DNA of 64,000 bases from Candidatus Gastranaerophilales bacterium (GCA_944324305.1 CALUVV010000002.1:1-64000), one strand, 5' to 3'. Positions 36,720 to 45,973 are shown, counted from the first letter of the stretch. A program made the numbers and translations. The notes: a model not told the origin generated them from the letters alone.

Positions 36720-36911
36720 ATGAAATTAGATGAAATGCGCGAAAAAACAGTAGACGAGCTGCAAAGTGCAATAGTTGATTGGAAAAAAGATTTGTTTAAT
36801 TACAAATTACAGCTTTCAACTCATAAATTAGAAAACACAGCGTTGATTTCTAAAACAAAAAGACTTATAGCTCAAGCTAAAACAATTATTAAAGAAAAGG
36901 CTAACGCATAA
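36720..36911 (+). CDS. rpmC: 50S ribosomal protein L29
   Basis: 63 residues, all helical: '[14 protein letters not shown]' and '[20 protein letters not shown]'. Start 11 bases after rplP. Confidence 0.93.
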   Translation: MKLDEMREKTVDELQSAIVDWKKDLFNYKLQLSTHKLENTALISKTKRLIAQAKTIIKEKANA

Positions 36912-36921
36912 GGAGAAAAAC

Positions 36922-37167
36922 ATGCCTAAGAAAGAAAAACAAGGTGTTGTAATCAGCAACAAAATGGATAAAACAATTGTAGTTAAAGTAGCTGACTATG
37001 AACCGCACCCTAAATACAAAAAAATTATTGAATCAAATAAAAACTACAAAGCACACGATGAAGGCAACATTTGTAATGAAGGCGATATCGTAAGAATTGT
37101 TGAATCAAGACCTATATCAGGTGACAAACGCTGGACTTTGGCTGAAGTAGTTGAAAAAGCAAGATAG
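36922..37167 (+). CDS. rpsQ: 30S ribosomal protein S17
   Basis: 81 residues: '[18 protein letters not shown]' and '[21 protein letters not shown]', an OB-fold 16S rRNA binder. Confidence 0.96.
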   Translation: MPKKEKQGVVISNKMDKTIVVKVADYEPHPKYKKIIESNKNYKAHDEGNICNEGDIVRIVESRPISGDKRWTLAEVVEKAR

Positions 37168-37251
37168 TAATATTATCTTACGGTCAACATTACCATAGCG
37201 TAATAAGAGGACAAAAAGTAAAACATTCTTTAAAAATAAAGGAAAAGAAAA

Positions 37252-37620
37252 ATGATACAACAAGAAACTAGACTAGAAGTAGCAGATAATACAGGTGCAA
37301 AAGAACTTTTATGCATTCGCGTAATGGGAAGTTCAAACAAAAAATTTGCTGCGGTAGGCGATGAAATCGTTGCAGCAGTAAAAGATGCTAACCCGAATAT
37401 GCCTGTAAAAAAATCTGAAGTTGTTAGAGCTGTTGTAGTAAGAACAAAAGCTGATATTAAACGTGCAGACGGATCAGTTATCAGATTTGACGAAAATGCA
37501 GCAGTAATAATCAACAAAGACGGCAACCCGCGCGGAACTCGTGTTTTTGGACCGGTAGCCCGCGAATTAAGGGATAAAGGCTATATGAAAATCGTTTCTC
37601 TCGCACCGGAAGTTATCTAG
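37252..37620 (+). CDS. rplN: 50S ribosomal protein L14
   Basis: 122 residues: '[26 protein letters not shown]' start and '[28 protein letters not shown]' end, both canonical. Confidence 0.98.
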   Translation: MIQQETRLEVADNTGAKELLCIRVMGSSNKKFAAVGDEIVAAVKDANPNMPVKKSEVVRAVVVRTKADIKRADGSVIRFDENAAVIINKDGNPRGTRVFGPVARELRDKGYMKIVSLAPEVI

Positions 37621-37661
37621 TGCAAGAAAGATAATCCAATAAAATATAAAGGAATAATAAA

Positions 37662-37997
37662 ATGACTAAGAAAAAATTGCATGTAAAAAATACTGACAGA
37701 GTAATGATTATTGCAGGCAAAGATAAAGGCAAAGACGGTAACATTAAAAAAGTTAACGTTGCTAAAGGAACTGTTACTGTTGAAGGTTTAAATATGGTTA
37801 CTAAAGCCCAAAAACCTCAACCGATGGCAGGTATCCAGGGCGGTTTAATCAAAGTTGAAGCTCCTGTTGACGCTTCAAACGTAATGGTTATTTGCCCAGC
37901 TTGCGAAAAACCGACAAGGATCAAACACGAAGTCGTTGATGGCAAAAAAGTTCGTGTTTGTAAAAAATGTGGTGAACAATTAGATGCAAAATTATAA
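37662..37997 (+). CDS. rplX: 50S ribosomal protein L24
   Basis: 111 residues: a KOW motif ('VMIIAGKDKGKDGNIKKV') and a C-terminal zinc-ribbon-like pair 'CPAC' and 'CKKC', as in many bacterial L24 proteins. Confidence 0.95.
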   Translation: MTKKKLHVKNTDRVMIIAGKDKGKDGNIKKVNVAKGTVTVEGLNMVTKAQKPQPMAGIQGGLIKVEAPVDASNVMVICPACEKPTRIKHEVVDGKKVRVCKKCGEQLDAKL

Positions 37998-38053
37998 TAT
38001 TTCTATGTTTATAGTATAATATTATTGCATCGTAGAATTAAGGAAATACGAAA

Positions 38054-38614
38054 ATGACAACAAAAACCAGAAGTTTAAAAGCAAAATATCAAGAAGAAGT
38101 AATTCCTGCATTAAAGGAAAAATTCGGATATAAAAATATTAACCAAGTTCCGAAGCTTCACAAAATTGTTTTGAATATGGGTGTTGGAGAAGCTTCTCAC
38201 AACTCCAAAATTGCCGAAGCAATCGAAGCTCAATTGACTAAAATTGCAGGTCAAAAATGTGTAGTTACTAAAGCTAAAAAATCAATCGCATCTTATAAGT
38301 TAAGAGAAGGTATGCCGGTTGGTGCAATGGTTACATTGCGCGGCGAAAGAATGTATGACTTCCTTCAAAAACTTATTTGTGTAGTACTTCCGCGTATCCG
38401 CGACTTCAGAGGTATTTCTCCGAAAAGTTTCGACGGCCGCGGCAACTATACTTTAGGTTTGAAAGAACAAGCATTATTCCCTGAAATTACTTATGAAGAA
38501 GTTGATTTGGTTAAAGGTATGAACGTATCTGTAATCACTACAGCAGAAACTGATGATGAAGCTCGTGAATTATTGAGATTACTGGGAATGCCTTTCAAAG
38601 GGATGAACAAATAG
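38054..38614 (+). CDS. rplE: 50S ribosomal protein L5
   Basis: 186 residues: '[15 protein letters not shown]', '[24 protein letters not shown]' and '[10 protein letters not shown]'. It binds 5S rRNA. It is followed by a 142-base spacer with repeat hairpins. Confidence 0.97.
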   Translation: MTTKTRSLKAKYQEEVIPALKEKFGYKNINQVPKLHKIVLNMGVGEASHNSKIAEAIEAQLTKIAGQKCVVTKAKKSIASYKLREGMPVGAMVTLRGERMYDFLQKLICVVLPRIRDFRGISPKSFDGRGNYTLGLKEQALFPEITYEEVDLVKGMNVSVITTAETDDEARELLRLLGMPFKGMNK

Positions 38615-38720
38615 GGAACGTAGCCGTTCCATCCGCCAATTAGGTTTTGTATAAACTTTTGAGGCGGCAACTTTAAGAAGGAGCGTAACTGCTCCGCCCG
38701 TATTCGGGTTTTGCAAAACA
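38612..38720 (+). repeat. Intergenic hairpin repeat, copy A (with a second half copy)
   Basis: Hairpin GGAAC-GTAGCC-GTTCC, then TCCGCC...GAGGCGG, then a second hairpin GGAGC-GTAACT-GCTCC followed by CGCCCG/CGGG. Shares layout and sequence with copies at 40163 and 40714. The GGAAC/GTTCC stem differs from GGAGC/GCTCC of copy B by a paired (compensatory) change. Confidence 0.75.
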
Positions 38721-38756
38721 ATATAAAATCAAAAAAAGACAAAAAAGGAGAAATTC

Positions 38757-38963
38757 ATGGCTAAAAAAGCGATGATAAACAAAGAACTAAGACGCGAAAA
38801 ACTTGTTGCAGCAGGTAAATACCCTGCAGTAAGATTGCATAACAGATGCAGCATTTGCGGAAGACCTCACGGTTTCCACAGAGATTTCGGTCTTTGCAGA
38901 ATTTGTTTAAGAAAAATGGCTCACGAAGGTTTACTTCCGGGCGTAACTAAAGCAAGCTGGTAA
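38757..38963 (+). CDS. rpsN: 30S ribosomal protein S14, zinc-binding type
   Basis: 68 residues with two C-x2-C pairs ('CSIC' and 'CRIC'), the short zinc form of S14. The usual cyanobacterial S14 is the long form of about 100 residues, so this differs from that phylum's norm. GGAG site. Confidence 0.95.
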   Translation: MAKKAMINKELRREKLVAAGKYPAVRLHNRCSICGRPHGFHRDFGLCRICLRKMAHEGLLPGVTKASW

Positions 38964-39121
38964 TTCAATTAAAGTTTAAATATAGAAATATAAATAGACT
39001 TTTTTGACTTACTAAACTGCTAAGTAAATGTCAAGGTGAATATATTCAAACCGGACAAAATTTTAGTAAGTAGTAGTCAAAGGCAAACAAACCTTTGACG
39101 CAAGTTGAAAAGGAATTTAAA

Positions 39122-39517
39122 ATGAATACAGATCCTATAGCAGATATGCTGACAAGAATTAGAAACGCTAATATGGTTTCTCATGCAACAGTTGAAATGC
39201 CGTCTTCTAAATTGAAAGTTCAATTGGCTAAATTGTTAAAAGAAGAAGGTTTCATTACTGATTACAACGTTAAAGAAGTTGGAAAATTTAAAGTTTTAGA
39301 AATTACTTTAAAATATGACGCTAAAAACAAACCTGTCATTACTAAATTAGAAAGAATTTCTAAACCCGGTTTAAGAAACTACAGCAAAGCTAAAAACCTT
39401 CCTAAAGTATTAGGCGGTATGGGTATCGCTATTGTTTCAACAAGCAAAGGTCTTTTAACAGACAGAAAAGCTCGTAAAGAAAACATTGGCGGCGAAGTTC
39501 TTTGCTACGTTTACTAG
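39122..39517 (+). CDS. rpsH: 30S ribosomal protein S8
   Basis: 131 residues from ATG 39122 behind AAAAGGAA (an upstream TTG at 39095 is rejected). '[29 protein letters not shown]' and '[28 protein letters not shown]' are canonical. The 158-base leader contains a CAAAGG/CCTTTG hairpin and distant TTACTAAA/TTTAGTAA arms. Confidence 0.96.
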   Translation: MNTDPIADMLTRIRNANMVSHATVEMPSSKLKVQLAKLLKEEGFITDYNVKEVGKFKVLEITLKYDAKNKPVITKLERISKPGLRNYSKAKNLPKVLGGMGIAIVSTSKGLLTDRKARKENIGGEVLCYVY

Positions 39518-39524
39518 AAAAATT

Positions 39525-39555
39525 ATGTGGTCTGCTGCAATGCAGACCACATTTT
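39525..39555 (+). terminator. Terminator-like hairpin between rpsH and rplF
   Basis: A perfect 11-bp stem (ATGTGGTCTGC / GCAGACCACAT, loop TGCAAT) followed by TTTT. A TATAAT lies at 39570-39575. It could be an attenuator splitting the operon into two expression levels. Confidence 0.6.
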
Positions 39556-39623
39556 ATGATAAACTTAAGTATAATTGGTAGAAAAACTTAAGATATGTAG
39601 AATATACCCAAAGGAGAAAACAA

Positions 39624-40163
39624 ATGTCACGTATTGGTAAAAAACCTATCGAAATCCCTCAAGGGGTTGAAGTAAAAATAGAAGGTCATACAGTTACTGT
39701 AAAAGGACCTCACGGAACTGAAGTTGTTGAAGTTCGTCCGGAAATTGAAGTAAAAGTTGAAAACAATCACATCGTTCTTTCAAAAGTTGGCGAATCCAGA
39801 GAAACTGATGCATTATACGGTTTGTCAAGAACTTTAGTTGCTAACGCTGTACACGGTGTTAAAGAATTATTCGAAAAGAAATTGGAAATCCAAGGTGTAG
39901 GTTACCGTGCTAACATGGAAGGAAAAAACTTAAACTTAGCTTTAGGTTATTCTCACCCTGTAGTAGTTGAACCGCCTGAAGGTATTACCATTTCCGTTGA
40001 AGCTAACACTAAAATTTCAGTAAAAGGAACAAACAAACAAACTGTCGGTGATGTTGCTGCATTCATCAGATCTAAACGTCCGCCTGAAGTATACAAAGGA
40101 AAAGGCGTAAGATATGAAGGTGAACACATCAGACGTAAAGCCGGTAAAGCCGGTAAAAAATAG
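39624..40163 (+). CDS. rplF: 50S ribosomal protein L6
   Basis: 179 residues: 'MSRIGKKPIEIPQGVEV' start, 'LEIQGVGYRANMEGKNLNLALGYSHPV', and 'RSKRPPEVYKGKGVRY' end. GGAG site. Confidence 0.97.
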   Translation: MSRIGKKPIEIPQGVEVKIEGHTVTVKGPHGTEVVEVRPEIEVKVENNHIVLSKVGESRETDALYGLSRTLVANAVHGVKELFEKKLEIQGVGYRANMEGKNLNLALGYSHPVVVEPPEGITISVEANTKISVKGTNKQTVGDVAAFIRSKRPPEVYKGKGVRYEGEHIRRKAGKAGKK

Positions 40164-40245
40164 GAGCGTAGCCGCTCCACCCGCCAAGCAGGTTTTGCAT
40201 AAACTTTTGAGGCGGTAATACTAAAGAAGGAGCGTAAAAACTCCA
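40163..40245 (+). repeat. Intergenic hairpin repeat, copy B
   Basis: GGAGC-GTAGCC-GCTCC, then ACCCGCCAAGCAGGTTTTGC, ATAAACTTTTGAGGCGG and a second GGAG...CTCC hairpin. It is aligned closely with copy A after rplE. Confidence 0.78.
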
Positions 40246-40343
40246 GACCATATTGAAGCTTTGTATAATGCGCACATATGGAGATATTACATGTGAAGGG
40301 TGAATAGCCCGCTAAAACAGGTAAATTGAAAGGAATAAAAAAA

Positions 40344-40712
40344 ATGATTAAACAAGAAAGCAGAAAACCAAGAGTACAAAAAAGACATAAGTCTATAAGA
40401 GTTAAATTATCAGGAACGGCTGAATTTCCGAGATTAGCTGTTTACAGAAGTACTAAACACATTTATGCTCAATTGATTGACGATGTTAATCATGTAACAT
40501 TGGCAGCAGCTTCTTCTAACGACAAAGAGTTGAAAGAAAAATTAGCTCACGGCGGAAACATTGAAGCAGCTAAAGTTGTCGGTGAAGCAATTGCTAAAAA
40601 AGCAAAAGTAAAAGGCATTGAATGTGTAGTATTTGACCGCGGCGGTTTCTTATACCACGGTCGTGTTGCAGCTTTGGCAGATGCAGCCAGAGAAGCAGGC
40701 TTAATGTTCTAG
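40344..40712 (+). CDS. rplR: 50S ribosomal protein L18
   Basis: 122 residues from ATG 40344 (AAAGGAA site; upstream TTG at 40326 rejected). '[20 protein letters not shown]' and '[24 protein letters not shown]' are canonical. It is the last ribosomal gene here: rpsE, rplO and secY do not follow. Confidence 0.96.
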   Translation: MIKQESRKPRVQKRHKSIRVKLSGTAEFPRLAVYRSTKHIYAQLIDDVNHVTLAAASSNDKELKEKLAHGGNIEAAKVVGEAIAKKAKVKGIECVVFDRGGFLYHGRVAALADAAREAGLMF

Positions 40713-40713
40713 A

Positions 40714-40765
40714 GGGGAGCGTAGCTGCTCCACCCGCCAAGCATAATAAAAAGGCTCATAGGCGC
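40714..40765 (+). repeat. Intergenic hairpin repeat, copy C (truncated)
   Basis: GGAGC-GTAGCT-GCTCC followed by ACCCGCCAAGCA, matching copy B, then degenerate sequence ending in GGCGC. Confidence 0.7.
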
Positions 40766-40780
40766 ATATAACATAAATAA

Positions 40781-40811
40781 AAAAGACAGAGGTAAAGCCT
40801 CTGTCTTTTTT
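40781..40811 (+). terminator. Terminator of the ribosomal protein operon
   Basis: Stem AGACAGAGG / CCTCTGTCT, loop TAAAG-like, followed by T6. It ends the operon directly after rplR. Confidence 0.9.
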
Positions 40812-40885
40812 AATGCTTAAAAAATAATTAAGTATTTCTGGTTTTGATATTTTTTATATTATTATAGATTTAGGAGATATTTAAA

Positions 40886-41926
40886 ATGGAATATAAAGAT
40901 TATTATGATATATTAGGCGTAAAACGTGATGCGACAGATTCTGAGATTAAATCCGCTTACAGAAAACTTGCACGTAAATATCACCCTGATGTTAATAAAA
41001 CTAAAGAGGCTGAAAGTAAATTTAAAGATATTAATGAAGCCTACGAAGTATTAGGGGATAAACAAAAAAGACAAAGATATGACAGTTTAGGCTCGAATTG
41101 GCAGGGCGGTCAAAGTTATACTCCGCCTCCGGGATTTGAACAATTCGGCTTTGGCGGCGGACAAGGCGGTTACCAGAGCTACAGTTTTAACGGGCAGGAT
41201 TTAGGCGGTTTCTCTGACTTTTTCAGTTCATTATTCGGTGATATGATGGGTGCAAGAGCCGGAGCACAGGGAATGAATTTTGGCGGATTTGATTTTGGCG
41301 GCGGAGCACAACAGACTTCCTCGTCAAGAAGGCGCCAGCAGCAGGCTCCGAAGTCAGAGGATCTTGATTTAACAATGAATTTGAATGTTACTGTCAAAGA
41401 TATATTCGACCAGAAACCTGTAACAGTAAAGTTTAATAATCTTGACCGCTGTACAAAATGCTCGGGTAACGGCGGTTATTGCAGTGAATGCGGCGGGACA
41501 GGGTTTAAATCAGAACCGAAATCTATTAAAGTTAAACTCCCTCCAAATATTGCCGAAGGTCAAAAAGTAAGGATTAAAGGGGAAGGAAAATCCGATTCTT
41601 ACGGCAGAAAAGGGGATTTGTACCTTATTGTTAATATTAAAGACAAAGAATATGAAGTCAGCGGAGCTGATTTAACGAAAGAAATAGAAATTACACCTCC
41701 CGAAGCGGTTTTAGGCACAAAAAAAGAAATAGAAACTCTTCACGGAAAAATAAGCATAAAAATACCGCCAAAAACATCATCGGGTCAATCTTTAAGATTA
41801 AAAGAACTCGGCTTGCCCAAAAAAGGCGGCGGATACGGAAATCTTAACGCTAAAATTAAGATAGTTATTCCGAAAACATTATCAGATAAGCAAATTGAAC
41901 TTTACAAAAAACTTTCGGAATTATAA
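40886..41926 (+). CDS. DnaJ-family co-chaperone with reduced zinc region
   Basis: 346 residues. The J domain (residues 1-~70) has the HPD motif in '[15 protein letters not shown]'. A Gly/Phe/Gln-rich region follows (about 75-150), then C-terminal substrate-binding domains ('[22 protein letters not shown]'). Only two C-x2-C-x-G-x-G repeats ('CTKCSGNG', 'CSECGGTG') sit between them, where DnaJ has four and CbpA none. It would stimulate DnaK. Its own terminator follows. Confidence 0.88.
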   Translation: MEYKDYYDILGVKRDATDSEIKSAYRKLARKYHPDVNKTKEAESKFKDINEAYEVLGDKQKRQRYDSLGSNWQGGQSYTPPPGFEQFGFGGGQGGYQSYSFNGQDLGGFSDFFSSLFGDMMGARAGAQGMNFGGFDFGGGAQQTSSSRRRQQQAPKSEDLDLTMNLNVTVKDIFDQKPVTVKFNNLDRCTKCSGNGGYCSECGGTGFKSEPKSIKVKLPPNIAEGQKVRIKGEGKSDSYGRKGDLYLIVNIKDKEYEVSGADLTKEIEITPPEAVLGTKKEIETLHGKISIKIPPKTSSGQSLRLKELGLPKKGGGYGNLNAKIKIVIPKTLSDKQIELYKKLSEL

Positions 41927-41954
41927 AAAAGAAGGCACAAAGCCTTCTTTTTTT
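41925..41954. terminator. Bidirectional terminator after DnaJ-family gene
   Basis: Stem GAAGGC/GCCTTC with A6 on the left and T8 on the right, between convergent genes. Confidence 0.88.
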
Positions 41955-42756
41955 TACCAATCCATCTCCCATCCGTTACCGATAAGGTAGCCTATGCCGT
42001 CAATATCATCGTCACCGCGTGCACAGCCTTCATCCCAGTCGTATTGTCTTTGAGCTTCCAATGAACCTCCATTAGGACAGTTAGCACCATTTTTTTTACA
42101 AGCAGGAGTAAGTTTCCAGCCATCAACAGTAGCGTCAGAGAAATAGAACATTCTCCAATAATCTCTGCAGCCTATATTAGGTCCCTTTCTGCCATTTGTA
42201 TCGACATATATGTATCCTTCTCCGGTATCAGCATTACCGGAAAATGATCCCATACAAAAACTTGCTCCGCTGGCTATTGAAAAACATTTAAATGTCTGCC
42301 CTCTGCCTGCTGCAATAACTGTTCCGTTTAAAGATTTATATTCATCTGCAAAACAAGGCTGAGGGGTGTCCCCGCAATCTTGAACAACTTTAAAGTAATT
42401 TTTTACAAAAGGGGTAACAGATACGTCAAAATCAGAATTATTTAATTTTGTCTCATTAATACCTACTGCATTATTATCCGTTAAGAACATAGACAATGCC
42501 TGCTGCATTTCATTATAGAATTTATGTGCCTGCGCTACATAAGTCTTTTTTTGATGATTTTGCATCAAAGTAGGCACCGTCATTGCAGAAACAACACCAA
42601 TAATACCTAAAGTTACTAATACCTCAGCAAGTGTAAAAGCCTTGGCAGAAGCGTTTAGCTGCCCCCCCCCCGAACACTTCGTGCGCAGCCATTACAAGAC
42701 AAGCTTTGTGAGACTTGCAAAATTTTGGCAGCTGTTTGCTTTAAATCTTTTCTCAT
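41954..42756 (-). CDS. Type IV pilin-like protein with G10-interrupted leader (paralogue 4)
   Basis: The body (SAKA|FTLAEVLVTLGIIG ... 'NGWEMDW') is close to paralogues 1 and 5, including the 'DTNGRKGPNIGCRD' loop. The expected start is ATG 42756, behind AAAGGAGC and a TTGAAG-17-TATAAT promoter. A run of ten G (42662-42671) lies 85 bases downstream. With G10 the leader MRKDLKQ... stops at TAA after 33 codons; 8 or 11 G joins it in frame to QLNASAKA and the pilin. The ATG at 42583 lies inside the stalk helix and would not give a functional prepilin. Switched off, read by slippage, or miscalled. Confidence 0.78.
42662..42671 (-). repeat. Poly-G tract (G10) in pilin leader
   Basis: Ten C on the plus strand, core TC-G10-C on the coding strand. 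Preceded by 43 bases that align without gaps to the same position at paralogue 2. Confidence 0.95.
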
Positions 42757-42783
42757 TAATAGCTCCTTTCTATATTCTTTATT

Positions 42784-42812
42784 ATTATAGCATATTCTTG
42801 TTCAAACTTCAA
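42784..42812 (-). promoter_or_regulatory. Promoter of pilin paralogue 4
   Basis: TTGAAG (42807-42812), 17 bases, TATAAT (42784-42789), minus strand. Confidence 0.72.
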
Positions 42813-42880
42813 TAAACTCAATAAACCATTGACAACGTCGCAGATTAAACGGAAAATAAAATCTATGGGGGATATTTTGT

Positions 42881-43984
42881 ATGACTAAAGAAACTTTTTT
42901 ACACGAAAAACACGTTAATCTCGGGGCAAAAATGGTTGATTTTGCCGGTTGGCATATGCCTGTTCAATATACTTCAATTATTGAGGAACACAAAACGGTC
43001 AGAGAAAAAGTAGGATTATTTGACGTTTCTCATATGGGTGAAGTTTTTGTCTCGGGAAAAGACGCTCTTGAATTTCTTAATAAAATTGTTCCCCAGAATA
43101 TTTCCAAACTTAATTATGAAAAAGCCGTATACTGCCAGCTTCCGAATAAAAAAGGCGGTTTAATAGACGACTTGATTATATATAAACTCGGAATTCTGGA
43201 ATATCTGGTAATCTGCAATGCATCAAGAATTGATGAAGATTTAAACTGGATGGTAAGAAACAGCAAAGGTTTTGATGTAAAAATAGACAACCGTTCGCAC
43301 GAATTTTCTCTGCTTGCGGTACAAGGCCCGCTTGCTGACGCTTTGATGCGTAAAATGGGTTTAACAACTATACAGGAATCATTTACCATTAAACCGGCTA
43401 AAATAGCAGGTGTTAAGGTTTTGGCTTCCCGCACCGGCTACACGGGGGAAGACGGTTACGAAATTCTTGTTGAAAACCGCAATTCAGAATATCTCTGGGA
43501 TAAAATCCTCGAGGACGGTCAAGAATTCGGCATAAAACCAATTGGTCTGGGAGCGCGCGATACTTTGAGACTTGAAGCAGCATTGCATTTATACGGTAAC
43601 GATTTAGATGAAAATACAACACCGATTGAAGCTGGTTTAAGCTGGTCTGTTCCTAAAGATAAAGAAGATGATTACAACGGAAAAGATGTTATTACAGAAC
43701 AGATTAAAAACGGCACAAAGAAAAAACTTGTCGGCTTAAAGATGCTCGACAAGGCAATTGCAAGACATGAATATGAAGTTTATAAAGACGGTGAAAAGAT
43801 AGGAATAATTACAAGCGGCGGTCCCTCTCCGATGTTAGGCGCAAATATTGCTCTGGCTTATGTTAAAAATGATAAAGAAATTTGCACAGGCTCCATCGTT
43901 CAGGTTATGATAAGAGAAAAACTTCACGATGCCGAAATCGTAAAAAGACCGTTTATTGAAAAAAGAAATAAAATAAAACTATAA
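42881..43984 (+). CDS. gcvT: Aminomethyltransferase (glycine cleavage T protein)
   Basis: 367 residues: 'KMVDFAGWHMPVQYTSIIEEHKTVREKVGLFDVSHMGE', 'NASRIDEDLNWM' and 'GLGARDTLRLEAALHLYG' are GcvT hallmarks. It transfers the methylene group from the lipoyl arm of GcvH to tetrahydrofolate. First gene of gcvT-gcvH-gcvPA. Confidence 0.96.
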   Translation: MTKETFLHEKHVNLGAKMVDFAGWHMPVQYTSIIEEHKTVREKVGLFDVSHMGEVFVSGKDALEFLNKIVPQNISKLNYEKAVYCQLPNKKGGLIDDLIIYKLGILEYLVICNASRIDEDLNWMVRNSKGFDVKIDNRSHEFSLLAVQGPLADALMRKMGLTTIQESFTIKPAKIAGVKVLASRTGYTGEDGYEILVENRNSEYLWDKILEDGQEFGIKPIGLGARDTLRLEAALHLYGNDLDENTTPIEAGLSWSVPKDKEDDYNGKDVITEQIKNGTKKKLVGLKMLDKAIARHEYEVYKDGEKIGIITSGGPSPMLGANIALAYVKNDKEICTGSIVQVMIREKLHDAEIVKRPFIEKRNKIKL

Positions 43985-44003
43985 CAACAAAAAGGAGAAA
44001 TAA

Positions 44004-44390
44004 ATGAGTATTACAGAAAAAATTTTATGTTCTAAATCTCACGAATTCTTGTTAGATAATGGAGATAACACATTCACTATAGGTTTAACAGATTATGCCG
44101 TAGAACAACTCGGCGACATCGTTTTTTTAGAACTTCCCGAAACAGGTGCAGAATTTAAAAAAGGCGAAACTTTTGCAACAGTTGAATCTGTTAAAGCCGC
44201 ATCTGAAATTTATATGCCTGTAAGCGGAAAAATTCTGGAAATCAACGAAGAAGCAGTAAACTCTCCGGAAATCTTAAATGAGGACAGTTATGAAAAAGGC
44301 TGGCTTGTGAAAATTGAGGCAACAGGCGATGCTGCTGCAGAACAAAGCGACCTTTTGGAATACGAAGATTACAAAGAAGAATTGGAATAA
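44004..44390 (+). CDS. gcvH: Glycine cleavage system H protein
   Basis: 128 residues. The lipoylation site Lys lies in 'TFATVESVKAASEIYMPVSG', followed by 'EKGWLVKIEAT'. It shuttles the aminomethyl group between the P, T and L proteins. GGAG site; 4 bases before gcvPA. Confidence 0.96.
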   Translation: MSITEKILCSKSHEFLLDNGDNTFTIGLTDYAVEQLGDIVFLELPETGAEFKKGETFATVESVKAASEIYMPVSGKILEINEEAVNSPEILNEDSYEKGWLVKIEATGDAAAEQSDLLEYEDYKEELE

Positions 44391-44393
44391 AAT

Positions 44394-45632
44394 ATGAAAA
44401 ACTTTTTAGTACATACCGCTGAAGTAAAAAAAGAAATGCTTGAAAGCATTAATGCATCAAGCATTGCGGACTTATTTAAACAAATTCCTCAAAAAGCCCG
44501 CATGGGAAAACTCGGATTTGAAGAACCTTTAAGTGAAATGGCTGCTCAAAAACGTATTAAATCTCTGGCAAAAAAGAATAATACGGATTACATAACTTTT
44601 TTGGGAGCAGGGACTTACAATAAATTTATTCCCGCTTGTGTTTCACAGGTTGCAAACAGATTTGAATTTCTCACCGCATATACCCCTTATCAACCTGAAA
44701 TATCTCAGGGAACGCTTCAAGTTATGTACGAATTCCAAACTATGATATGCAGACTTACGGGAATGGATATTTCTAACGCAACAATGTACGATGCCGCAAG
44801 TGCCTGTGCAGAAGCCGTATTAATGGCAGTTAGAGTTTCAAAGAAAAATAAAGTTCTGGTATCACAAAATTTAAATCCCGAATATATTGATGTAATAAAA
44901 ACTTACTGCTGGGCAAATGATATCGAATTAAATCTTTTTGATAAACTGCCCGAAGATACAAAGGAATATGCATGCGTTCTTGTTCAAAATCCTGATTTTT
45001 ACGGGGAAATAAGAAAAATAGAACACCCTGAAACGCTTCTTGCGGTATGCACGGATATTTCTTCTCTGGCAATCCTTGAACCGCCGTCAGATGCCGATAT
45101 TGTTGTCGGGGATATTCAGACACTTGGAATTCCGATGGAATTCGGAGGCCCTCATGCAGGATTTATTGCATGTAAGGAAAAATTTATGCGCCAAATTCCG
45201 GGGCGTCTTGCGGGAAGAACTGTAGATGCTGACGGTAATCCCGCATACTGTCTGACTATTCAAACAAGAGAACAGCATATCAAGAGAGAAAAAGCAACCA
45301 GCAATATATGTTCAAATCAAGCTTTAATGGGGCTTTGCGCGACTTTATACTTAACACTGCTTGGAGAAGAAGGTTTCAGACAAGCATCTTATCTTTCTGC
45401 CAGAAGAGCTCATCAATTATCTGACAAACTTACAGAAAAAGGAATTAATACATTAAACAAACAATTCTATAATGAGTTTGTGATTGAGGTTGAAGATGCG
45501 GATAATGTACTTGCAAAACTGAAAGAAAACGGGATTATCGGCGGTTTGAAACTTGATGAGCAAAAAATTCTTGTTGCCGCAACCGAAATGAATACAGAAG
45601 AAGATATTGAAGCATATGTTAAAAGTATTTAA
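44394..45632 (+). CDS. gcvPA: Glycine dehydrogenase (decarboxylating) subunit 1
   Basis: 412 residues, the N-terminal half of a two-subunit P protein ('QIPQKARMG', 'FLGAGTYNKFIPA', 'YTPYQPEISQGTLQVMYEFQTMI', 'REQHIKREKATSNICSNQAL'). The PLP-lysine-bearing gcvPB does not follow; the next gene is convergent and shares its TTAA stop bases. Either gcvPB is elsewhere or the system here is incomplete. Confidence 0.94.
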   Translation: MKNFLVHTAEVKKEMLESINASSIADLFKQIPQKARMGKLGFEEPLSEMAAQKRIKSLAKKNNTDYITFLGAGTYNKFIPACVSQVANRFEFLTAYTPYQPEISQGTLQVMYEFQTMICRLTGMDISNATMYDAASACAEAVLMAVRVSKKNKVLVSQNLNPEYIDVIKTYCWANDIELNLFDKLPEDTKEYACVLVQNPDFYGEIRKIEHPETLLAVCTDISSLAILEPPSDADIVVGDIQTLGIPMEFGGPHAGFIACKEKFMRQIPGRLAGRTVDADGNPAYCLTIQTREQHIKREKATSNICSNQALMGLCATLYLTLLGEEGFRQASYLSARRAHQLSDKLTEKGINTLNKQFYNEFVIEVEDADNVLAKLKENGIIGGLKLDEQKILVAATEMNTEEDIEAYVKSI

Positions 45633-45973
45633 GCTTCTTTAAATGTATTATAAAAAACAGTGAAGACTTTTTTAGGTGTATCAAATTTTTTAACCGAACA
45701 TCCCTTTACAAGATACATATGGTCGTCTGTTTCCACCATTAGGTTAATTCTTTTTCTTGAAGCATGCCATTTTTTTACAAAATTTGAGATTTTATCATCA
45801 GGATTTGCCAGCTTAATCTCGATTAATCCGTTAACCTGAGCCACAGTCGGACGCTTAACCTGTTTTTCATCTACATAAACCGTAGTAAAATTTTGTTTTA
45901 CCTCCGGCGGATTATCAATCTTTGCCTTAAAAGACAAATTTGTTTCCAATTCCATAATAATAACGTCTTGCAT
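45629..45973 (-). CDS. Hypothetical protein
   Basis: 114 residues, not recognised. Mixed charged and beta-like sequence; Lys, Val and Asn rich; no signal peptide or membrane helix. 'VNGLIEIKLANPDDKISNFVKKWHASRKRINLMVET' is its best-defined block. AAGGA lies 7 bases before ATG 45973. Its stop shares TTAA with gcvPA. It lies upstream of the tRNA-Val gene on the same strand order. Confidence 0.55.
   Translation of the reverse strand: MQDVIIMELETNLSFKAKIDNPPEVKQNFTTVYVDEKQVKRPTVAQVNGLIEIKLANPDDKISNFVKKWHASRKRINLMVETDDHMYLVKGCSVKKFDTPKKVFTVFYNTFKEA

Noticed and set aside
41954..42583. Pilin paralogue 4 starting at ATG 42583
   Set aside because: Same reason: it would remove the leader and half the stalk helix.
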